Shown here: positions 26,440 to 36,360 of the stretch, one piece after another
How the letters are laid out: each line of letters starts with the position of its first letter
How positions within the stretch are numbered: position 1 is the stretch's first letter
NCBI GenBank assembly: GCA_964035545.1
Contig: OZ037767.1
Location: 28,749,628-28,813,627, forward strand
Reading direction: 5' to 3'
DNA: 64,000 nucleotides
Origin: Bugula neritina
Taxonomy: Eukaryota > Bryozoa > Gymnolaemata > Cheilostomatida > Bugulidae
The notes under the pieces: model-generated
Database searches by the model: none
Told to the model about the DNA's origin: nothing
What the model saw: only the letters and a program-made list of their open reading frames with translations
Program-made: the position numbers and the translations under genes

Positions 26440-28900
26440 TTATCTCACCCCATGAAATAAAAGTTAACTAAGTTCTATCACCAAGGAAACTACTAAATAC
26501 AGTGTCTCTTATACCGTAGTTTAGCCACAAAATAAAGAATGAGTAAATAACTCCAAAGTCACCAACTTCACGAATCATTAGCCCATACAAAGCAAATAGT
26601 GAATGGGTGAAGATTTATAAATGAAATTCTGTTGATATTTTTTCAAAACTCAGCAGCTGCACATTATTTTGATCAAAAATTAGTGGATATACGTATGTGA
26701 AGCCATGGCACAGTTTACATCGGAAAATGAGTTTTGTGGAGAAAACATGCACTCACTTTTATGGGTTATGTATTTGAGATATAAGGCTCAAATATATATT
26801 TAAAATCAAGCAGGAAAATTAGTATATTTATAATCTTAAAAGTTCTTAAAGCCCTGCTATTTTAAAATGAATTTGTTCAGTAAATATTTTCGATATGTAA
26901 TGGTGTCAAGAATTGCATTGAGAATATAACTCCATCTATAATCAGCTCACCTACATAGTACAACTTTTGACTTTCCTTCTCAGTAAAACAGTTTCCTTAT
27001 AAAAAGTTTACAAAATTATATACAACTTTTATAAATATATGATGTTATTCACAGCTTTAAAGCCATAACTTGGGTTTCAGTCGAATTGAAAAGTAGAATA
27101 TTGGTGAATTGTCAATAAATGTTTGAAATCTTTCCTTTGGGATAAGTGTATTATACATATACTATTCAGCTTGATATGTTTTCAATTTAAGTTGCAATAG
27201 TAAGTTTCTAGCTTTTAAAAAGTTATCTATGCATCAATTTGCAATTTTTTATCAAGTTTATTAGTTTGTAATGATGTTTAGAAAATATTATTTAAATATA
27301 GAGTTGTCTTCTCATCAAGCAGAGTGCATATACCAGAATAAAGGCTAGATAGTAGTTACAATCCCTAAAACTTATGCAACCAATATTAATGATAATCATT
27401 ACACACATGACATGCCAAGAACTTATAAGGGTAAATCATCGTTATTTATTTCAGCATAGTCATTTTATTTTGTTTAATACCAGTTTAGACAGTTTTACAA
27501 TTAATGCTAGTGAAGCGCACGTATAGCCAATCATATCATAGTTTATTGAAACTAGCATAATTTCCATTCTCATTATATTGTATAATATGCACCTCTGTGT
27601 TAGAAGCATTATTTTGAGCAGTTAATTTGTTACTATAAATTGAACTTTTGAACTCCCCTGAATATAGCCATATATAGCAAAATTTTTGAAGATTAATTAA
27701 ACTTAGCTTAGATAGGCAATTCATTACGTAGCCACTAGTAGCTAAAAATCTCACCAATACATTTCAAGAGTTTTCAAGTGTGACATTTTTGTTGTTAAAA
27801 ACTGACATTTAATTGACTAATTTATTAAAACCAGTAATTTGTAATCTATAATTGAAATGAGTAAAAAAGCTAACAATGTGCACATTTACCTAAATTCTAA
27901 TACATAACATACATCTCGATATCTCACCACTTCCATCTCACCCCCTTCTATCTCACTCCTTCTACCTCACCCCCTTATATTATCTCACTTCTTCTATCAT
28001 AATCCTTCTATCTCACCCCCTTCTATATCTCAACCCTTTTTTCTGTTTTGGTTTTAAAGAATGAATACATGAAATTCAGCAAAAGTAATTCTTAATAATC
28101 ACTAATGGGAATTTCAGAACATAGTTATGTATTTATTACTTGTTTTATTATTCTGTTATAGCACTGTTCTATTATGACTTTGTACAGGTAACAATGAAAT
28201 TAGTAAAATTTTGTCCACACATTCTTTGGTATATGCTGTTATTAAATACGGTTGCTCTCTGTCCTTAATCTCTTCCCAGGAGTTTGTCAGGGAACTTAAA
28301 CTGTCTGGCATGCACTGTGTTGAACTCTGGCTGGGAGAACTGATATAGTTAGTCTGGTTTTATATTACAAGGGAGGCATCTTGGTAGTTCTACCATCCTA
28401 TCATACTGTAAGAGTTGTGCTCCCGTGTGTAATGTTTTGAATGTGTGCTGCATGCAATAGAGTTGTTTGTTATTACTGCATGAATCAGATGATGTTTGGC
28501 AACTGTATGATGTCATATTCTGTATATATATATAAGATGAAGATTTACAAATATAAGTTAGTTTTTAGCCCTCAACCGAGTGTAGTCTCTACAGCATAAA
28601 TATAATAACTGCAACTTAACACAACATAAAACCGTGCACATCTTGTTTAATACTCGGTGTGTTAGTTTTGTGTAGCAATACCTTAATATTATTCTCTAGT
28701 TTGGTAACATTATTATTGAGGTCTTCTAGAGGCAGGGCACCAAGCAACCAATCAGACGCTTTGTTTCACTTACACCGCCTAAATCAATAATTTGCTGTGC
28801 AGTGTTACTTGTATGCTGTCACTTTGCCAACTAATTATTGCACAGCTTTCATTTTGCGCAGTGTTCTGAATGGCTTAAGGTTACATATTGCATATCTGAC
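26440..28900. other. Long spacer between array copies 4 and 5
   Basis: 26440-27560 is a divergent copy of the 16.1-17.5 kb sequence. 27560-27900 shows nothing recognisable. 27925-28380 rejoins the normal spacer (pyrimidine tract, then gactttgtacaggtaacaat). About 28400-28760 is unique and begins tgtaagagttgtgctccc, with a TATA-like run; it may be an inserted solo LTR but I could not define a target duplication. No coding signal. Confidence 0.6.
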
Positions 28901-29199
28901 TGGTGTGTGCTATAGGAATAATTTACCAGCTACTATCTATATTTCTTATAGGTCACTCAGTTGTCTAATTTATGAGCCACGTTTTGATGGGAACTTCAGC
29001 AGAAAGCCATTTTAGCTGTATAGTTTCAATAGGAAGTCCTTTTTACATGTTAGGAACTTTATTGACTTGGCTTATCAGTAATAAAAATGCAACCAATGCT
29101 GCTAACTTTAATCAACGTGCAACTTGATAAATGAGTTAAAATCTGAAGAATAATATTAAAGATAGTTCCAGAAAACTAAGTTAGGGGTTGGTTCGATAT

Positions 29200-29379
29200 T
29201 CAAGCAGTTCCCACATTAGCCGTAGCAGAGTTCCCAAGTCCATACTTCCGTAGATAAATCTCAATCATCCTTTCCCACTGACTTCTGGTACTCTCTGCTG
29301 TTTCATGGACCTCCTCAAACCCTACTACTTCTGTACCTCCATCATCGGGTTGGTGCAGGTTGTCCAGAATGTCCACCAT
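29200..29379 (-). CDS. Array small gene, copy 5: 59-residue acidic protein
   Basis: Terminal exon with the ATG at 29379: MVDILDNLHQPDDGG, VVGFEEVHETAESTRSQW, end ANVGTA. The Val after Met and the NVG end group it with copy 1. The intron is short and lacks the transposon of copy 1. The upstream exon would end at 29783; TATAAAA lies at 29898-29892 and AATAAA at 29063. The middle open frame is intact. Confidence 0.55.
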   Translation of the reverse strand: MVDILDNLHQPDDGGTEVVGFEEVHETAESTRSQWERMIEIYLRKYGLGNSATANVGTA

Positions 29380-31475
29380 TGCTATAATAGCTGAAATAGT
29401 TGCATAGTTGATACTAATTCTATTGTAAAATACTAACAATTGGTTAACAATATAAAATATAACAACTGCTTATATACAAGAAATATTCCATCATCCTAAA
29501 CCTTAACATTCTCATGATGCATGTTAAGAGCTAGAAGGGAACAACAAAATAAACTCCTTGTTACCCATTTAGTTAACCAATAAAAGTTTATGGTAACTCT
29601 GGTTAGTTGAAATAGGTGAGAGTGACAATGACTAAAGTAGAATGAGCTCTCAAAGAGACTACCACCCATTTTAGTGATGTAGGAATTATCTATCATAGCT
29701 AGTGATGACCATAATGTTATTGTGTGATACACAGCACGTTGTTTAATGAAAAGTAACTCTCTCACAACTAGAAATATCTTACCTTAGAATGCTGGCTGCT
29801 CCAAAATAATATGTTGTAAAAGTAAGAATAATCTAGCAGCTCCAAAAGCAGTACAATGGGCAAGTGTTCCTATCCTATGCTCCTGCTCTCATTTTATATG
29901 AAACTTGTAACACCATGAAGTACTAACAATAGGAAAGGGATCCGAGATCTTGGAGTATTGATGACGCCACAAAAGGGATAATAGCCCACAATGCTCACTA
30001 GTATGGCAACATGTACAAGTGGTTGAGTAGTTGGGAAATCCTAGAGTCATGCTATTTTAAAATGAATTTGTTCTGTAAATGCTTTGGATATGAAATGGTA
30101 TAGAGAATTAAGAATATTTATCTCACCCCTTCTATTTAACTCCTTTTATCTCACTCCTTCTATCATAACACTTTCATCTCACTCCGGCCTTCTATCTTAC
30201 CCCTTCTATCTCACCCTTTCTATCTTACCCCTTCTATCTCACCCCTTCTATCTTACCCCTTCTATCTCACCCTTTCTATCTTACCCCTTTTATCTCACCC
30301 TTTCTATCTTACCCCTTCTATATCTCAACCCTTTTTTCTGTTTTGGTTTTAAAGAATGATTACATGAAATTTGACAAAAGTAATTCTTAATAATCACTAA
30401 TGGGAATCTTAGAACATAATTATGTATTTAATTCACGTTTTATTATTCTGTTATAGCACTGTTCTATTATGACTTTGTACAGGTAACAATGAAATTAGTA
30501 AGAATTTGTCCACATGTTTACCACATTCTTTGGTATATGCTGTTATTAAAAGTGGTTGCTCTCTGTCCTAAATCTCATTCCAGGAGTTTGTCAAGGAACT
30601 TAAGCTAGTCAGTATGCACTCTGCTGAATTCTATTAACTACGATTGTTCTCTGGCTGAGAGAACTGGTATAGTTATTCTGGTTTTATATTACAAGTGAGG
30701 TATCTTGGTAGTTCACTATGCATGAACAGCAATAAGTAAAAACAATAAAAGTCTGCTACATGCAGGTACGTAATATATGCATTGATTACAATTAGTAATA
30801 ATCATAGTGCTAATGAAAAGGAATTCATAAAAAGGTCTGAAAAAAGCATCTATGACTAATATTGGATTTCCCCAAACGAGTGATGGTCATTCTTAATGCA
30901 TGGGATGATGATGCATGGACACTCTTGAAGCATGGGATGCACATTATACCAACCTTTATATAATAATGTCATTTAAAGTGGTTTATAAATATTGCTTACT
31001 TATGCCTGGAATACAGACAGACTAAGTCATGCTAACTAAGTAGTAACTATCTACAGCACAACACATAGACTATAATAGAGTAACATTAAGATGGTGGTAG
31101 GTATTATAGAGTACTAGTTTCACTTTTTTTGAAAAGAAACCCAACAGCTGAAAGTTTAATTTCATTTCTACATATCTAACTGGTGTGTGCTAGGAATAAT
31201 TTACCTGCTACTATCTATATTTCTCATAGGTCACTCAGTTGTCTAATTTATAAACAATGCTTTAATGGGGAAATTTAGCAAAAAGCTATTTTAGCTGTAT
31301 AGTTTCAATAAGAAGTCCTTTTTACATGTTAGCAACTTTATTGACTTAATTCAGTAATAAAAATACAACCAATGCTGCTAGCTTTAATCAACTTGCAACT
31401 TAATAAATGAGTTAACATCTGAAGAATAATATTAAAGATAGTTCCAGAAAACTAAGTTAAAGGTTGGTTCCATAT

Positions 31476-31655
31476 TCAAACAGCTCCCACATCAGCCGTA
31501 GCAGAGTTCCCAAGTCCATACTTCCGTAGATAAATCTCAATCATCCTTTCCCACTGACTTCTGATACTCTCTGCTGTTTCATGGACCTCCTCAAACTCTA
31601 CTACTTCTGTACCTCCATCATCGGGTTGGTGCAGGTTGTCCAGAGTGTCTGGCAT
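31476..31655 (-). CDS. Array small gene, copy 6: 59-residue acidic protein
   Basis: Terminal exon with the ATG at 31655: MPDTLDNLHQPDDGG, VVEFEEVHETAESIRSQW, end ADVGAV, very close to copy 3. The upstream exon would end at 32195, where the sequence before the donor is cattttaag instead of cattctaag. The middle frame is stopped near its end (TTTTAA where other copies have TTTCAA). Confidence 0.55.
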   Translation of the reverse strand: MPDTLDNLHQPDDGGTEVVEFEEVHETAESIRSQWERMIEIYLRKYGLGNSATADVGAV

Positions 31656-32407
31656 TGCTATAATAACTGAAATACAAGTGCCCATATAGTTGTATAGTTG
31701 TATAGTTGATACTAATTCTATCATAGAATACTAACACTTGTTAAACAATACCAATATGACAACTGCTTATATAACTATTCCAACATCCTAAATGTTACCA
31801 TGTTTATGGATATGTTCATGTATTTTATGTGCATGCTAAGGGCTGAATAGGAACAGCAGAATAAACTACTTGTTACCCATAACAAAATTTAAACACTTGA
31901 AAAAACAGTCTTTCAACATTTTGCACCTACTTTTGACCTAAATTTTTGTCTGATTATAATATTTACTATAATTCATAATTTTCTTTAACCAATAAAAGTT
32001 TATGGTAACTCTGGTTAGTTAAAATAGGTGAGAGTGACAATGACTAAAGTAGAATGAGCTCTCAAAGAGACCACCACCAATTTTAGTGATGTAGGAATTA
32101 TCTATCATAGCTAGTGATGACCATAATGTTATTGTGTGATACACAGCACGTTGTTTAATGAAAAGTAACTCTCTCACAACTAGAAATATCTTACCTTAAA
32201 ATGCTGGCTGCTCCAAAATAATATGTTGTAAAAGTAAGAATAATGTGGTGTCTCCAAGGGCAGTACAATGGGTAGACAAGTGTTTTTCTGCTGTGAGTTA
32301 ATGCTTTTGCTGTCACTTGTTATATAGATTGTAACACCATGGAGGCTTTACACTTTTGAGTTTCCCTTCAGCCTATCACTGCGCGGCATTTCAAATCACC
32401 GTACAAC

Positions 32408-32446
32408 ACAGTAATTGTAGGAAGCAGTTCCTACAATTATACTGTG
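32408..32446. repeat. Imperfect hairpin
   Basis: cacagtaattgtaggaa and its near-complement are separated by gcag, with one two-base bulge. Confidence 0.6.
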
Positions 32447-32554
32447 ATAAAAGTATTGACTAGGTCAACATGCGACAATACAACCATACCGTTGGCAGTA
32501 TGACAAGGCTGTGACTTGGTGTTTGTTTGTAGATTAGTGGCTATGATAGACTAT

Positions 32555-32715
32555 CACTGCGTTAATTCCATTATCGCATTATGCGAATGGATTTTTTCAT
32601 TCGGCTAATGGAAACAGTTACATCGAATGAAACCGCAACTATAAGCAAACCACAAACCAGAAATGATCCGTACGGGGCATTCATTCGCATTATGCGCAGT
32701 CATGGAAACGCAGTG
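32555..32715. mobile_element. Small MITE with CACTGCG/CGCAGTG ends
   Basis: About 161 bp with inverted ends: CACTGCGTTAATTCCAT on the left and CACTGCGTTTCCATGA read from the right, then gcgcattatgcgaatg-like sequence on both sides. The ends share the CAC...TTTCCATG layout with the 782-bp element, suggesting related mobilisation. A clear target duplication was not found. Confidence 0.65.
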
Positions 32716-32972
32716 GGTATAGTCTATAGACTATAGAAGTTTATTTTGAATAGGGAGCAGTCACGATTCACTCATGTGGCATGCCTGATATTAATAGCCC
32801 ATAGTTATGCAACAAGCGGATTGACTCTAATAGTTTTGATCACACTATCTTAACTTTGCATATTACATTTTCAACTCTCCCTCTCTCATACTTGAAAAAT
32901 ATATGAGTGGGAATTATTAATCCAATTCCACATTATTTTTTGAATTTCACATTATATTCACACCTTTCACAC

Positions 32973-33275
32973 CTATAGGGTCGTAGTCCTGCACGGGTGA
33001 CCGGTCTGCAGGTTTCCAATCTCTATCAGCGTCTGCCATCTTTCCCTGTCTTCTGCATCTTCTGGTTTAAGATCCCATTGCTTCATGTCATCTCCTATCG
33101 TGTCCATCCATGTTCGTTTGGGCCGTCCTCTCTTTCTCTTTTCCACTATTTTCAACTCAGTCACATATTTAATATCCTCTTCACTATCTCTCCTCTGCAC
33201 ATGACCATACCACTGAAGTCTTCTCTTCCTCATATGCCTAGACGCAGGTTTAACCTTAGCTCCTTATGCCTTCAT
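32973..33275 (-). pseudogene. C-terminal fragment of a non-LTR retrotransposon reverse transcriptase
   Basis: The open frame reads KRRLQWYGHVQRRD, then RKRGRPKRTWMDTIGDDMK and AEDRERWQTLIEI before a stop. This is the characteristic tail of LINE-type endonuclease/reverse-transcriptase proteins (RLxWxGHVxRR...RGRPxxxWxD). The polymerase and endonuclease domains are absent, so it is a 5'-truncated insertion. Confidence 0.85.
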
Positions 33276-34064
33276 TCCTAACATGATCCTCCCAATTTAT
33301 TCCCTCTCTGTATATTTAATTATTTTAGTGCAATATAATTATATGTATTTTATGTGCAACTTGTTTGAATGTTATTGAAGTGTATGTATTTATTTAGATA
33401 AATTTTGATCAGTTGTTTGCATTAACAAGTTTATTAATTCTGCATTTTCTATACTTCTTATTGTTTGAAAAAAATAATATTTCAATAAGAAGTATTCATT
33501 AAAGACAATGTCTATTATTAATGTATTCCTGCTTTTTATCCCACACAAATTCGTGAAAATTGGAATATTATTCCACATAATTTATATTAACAATTACTTC
33601 GTGTTTAGCAATCAATACAACAGTTATATGGGTATATATACACGTATATTACTATATATAATCTAACTGGGAAGCTTCTATCTGCATGGAATGATTAACC
33701 TGATTTTCATCATCAACATCAACCAAGCAACAATTGTATTCCAAACAATCAACTGATTGATGAAGGCTATTCAAATAAATGTTTGTTCACCTGAATGAAC
33801 CATTATTAATTGGCAAGTGTAAAAAGTTTCTTTCGTTCATGCTGGTAATTGTGCATAACTTTCTTACATCTTACAAAATACTTGTATTATCATGTAGACT
33901 GTATAATAGAAACATATTCTTATTGTCCATTACAGGCATAAAGGGACAGACAACTTACACAAACATGAGTTTTCAATCAAATAATTTACTTTCTCTAGCT
34001 CTCACAACTTTATGTGAGGTGGATTCTAATAATATAAACATATTTGAGATGACCAGCTGCTTAC

Positions 34065-34149
34065 CATAACGTAGCTGTTGACAAGATCACATCCTGCCAG
34101 ACCTGATGCACAAGCCTATTGGTATCATCCTTAATATCCATTGTCAAAT
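34065..34149 (-). other. Possible isolated 5' coding exon
   Basis: Between acceptor atatacag and donor gtaagc there is an open frame with an ATG at 34141: MDIKDDTNRLVHQVWQDVIL and a few more codons, ending in phase 2. Splice signals and codon use look real, but I found no convincing next exon and do not recognise the protein. 33276-36360 otherwise shows no gene. Confidence 0.25.
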
Positions 34150-34917
34150 CTGTATATAGAATAATTACTAATAGCTTCCTCAATGTTAATATACTGTCAC
34201 AATTCTCATTTCAGAAACGTTAAAACAAGGGAGATAACCTACAACTTTTGACTCTATGTTTTACTAACAAGCTTGATTTGTTAATATTATAGTAGCCACC
34301 AGAATATGATTTAAAAAAGTACTTCAATTACTTTTTAAGTGTTCCAACATTATTATAATATGAATAAAGAGAGACAAACATCGATAAGAAGAGCTGAAAC
34401 ACAAGACTAGTTATAAGTTATAATACTTGAAATTATAAAACAGTATTAGACATATTATTTTGATATAATTTGATGTCTAGCCGACTGCGAATTTTGCACA
34501 AGGTCGAATATTACCAAGCAAGCTTTTCAGGGCTTTAAATAATGACAACAAACACGGAAGCACAACTACGAACACTTATAACTGTAGACTTTTCCTGAAC
34601 CCTTTGAAATAATATTGTACTATGGTTTTAATCATTGGTTGAACCGATGTTGTTCCGCCGTGCATTACTTTCGCATCAACTTTCAACATCAGCATGTGTT
34701 TTGATTGATAGATATATTTTCATAATAATAAATCTTAAAAGTTAAATGATGGAAGCAGCTGCGGATTACGACAATATTCTCAAAAAACCCAACTTACGCG
34801 AAGATTTTTAGTTTATAGAGTTGACTTCAAACTCCAAAATTGAGAAACAAAGCATCAACTCTTCTATGCTGATTGATAATCATAATGATTATTTGACGAC
34901 CGAGTGACCGCACAACT

Positions 34918-35420
34918 AGTGAACTATTACTATTAGTATTACCATTACTATTAGTATTACTATTAGTATTACTATTAGTATTAGACAATACTAAGTCTAA
35001 TAATTACTATTACTATTAGTATTACTATTACTATTAAGTATTAGTATTAGACTTAGTATTAGTATCATTATTATTATGATCCATTATTCATTACACTTAC
35101 AGTAACACCAACACTGGCAACAGTGTAACTACAAGTACTCACTACTACTACTACTACTAGTACTACTACTAGTAGTTGTACTCAAGTAAATGTACTGATA
35201 CTCATAGTCATACCCATAGTCATGCTGATAGTGATACTCATACTCATACTGATACTCAGTATGAGTATCACTGAGTGATACTCAGTATGAGTATCACTGA
35301 GTGATACTCAGTATGAGTATCACTGAGTGATACTCATAGTCATACGGATTGTGATACTCACTCCCATAGTTAATGTTATACTGATACTGCTTCTCATACT
35401 GATACTTATTGATACTGATA
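34918..35420. repeat. Degenerate ATT/ACT/AGT repeat block with palindromic 26-bp subarray
   Basis: 34918-35180 is made of tattactattag-type units. 35239-35340 holds three copies of a 26-bp unit with self-complementary parts (gatactcagtatgagtatca). Similar degenerate blocks occur at 37690-37850, 39440-40190 and 57000-57790. Confidence 0.8.
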
Positions 35421-36360
35421 GTGACTGTGATATTCTAATTCATAAATCATATTGATATTCATATTCTACTTACTTTATAGTTGCTATTAAGTTTAATTTA
35501 ATATCAAAATCTAAACAGCTTTTATTTTCGTTTTTACTCCTTCATTTTAATAAAAAAAATTTATTTGTTATTGATGTTTTAGTCTCAACTCACTGACAGC
35601 TGTGCAATTTTCTTTTTTGATAGTTTTAGTTATTTTGTGGTTCAGTCTGAGTCTGCTCTAAAATAAGGCCTTGACTAAAAATTTCCTTTTCATTTCTGTA
35701 GCCTGGTTTTAGCCATGGTACTATTGATGCTCACAATAACAGTCATAATCATCATGCAAATTATAATTAAATATTTCAAATTTAATATTGAGTGGTTGTA
35801 AAGTAAAAACCCAATAATGGTAATTTAGAACTAAAACTTAGCTAGTAGAACCAACAGTAACCGAAACTAAACTAAAGTGCAACCCTATGACTAACTTTGA
35901 ACGATCCTTATCTATGCACTCTAGCCAACATACTTGTGCATTACTTGCTAATACATTGACATACAATAATCATAACAAAACTCTATGACTGAGTTTCAGT
36001 GATAATACTCCGGATTTTAAAGTGTAGATTTTAGTTAATTTTTGAGGAAAATGGCTGTAATAACAGATCTATTGTGATTATGTTTATTATTATTGTAACA
36101 ATCAATACACTCTGTAGGACTATGAAGATATTCCCTTTATGTTGAGTGAATGAAAATTTTGATATTAATAGTTTGATTTTCATCAAACCTAATATTAAAA
36201 CCAAATGATGTAGACCTATATATTAGAAAACAAAAAGAAGCAAACTATCTTATGGAACTGATCAAAGACTGGAAGTTTCTTGTTTTTATGAATATTTTTA
36301 TTGAGTATCCAGTCAAACTATTGCTTAATGGTGTTGAATAAATACTTTCAAGCAACAGTG

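Larger units (their letters stand above)
17580..32340 (-). repeat. Tandem array of six copies of a small-gene unit
   Basis: Stop codons of the six coding exons lie at 17756, 20509, 22917, 25273, 29200 and 31476. Spacings are about 2.75, 2.41, 2.36, 3.93 and 2.28 kb. All copies point the same way. Each unit runs, on the minus strand, from an upstream block with a conserved splice donor, through an intron, to a terminal coding exon and an AATAAA. The 21.3-23.1 and 29.9-31.7 kb stretches are almost identical base for base, showing recent duplication or conversion. The long fourth gap contains the older repeat of 16.1-17.5 kb plus a unique segment at 28.4-28.8 kb. Confidence 0.92.

Noticed and set aside
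33276-34060. Very short exons after the 34065-34149 segment
   Set aside because: Joining them needs introns of about 30 bases and gives no recognisable protein; not supported.
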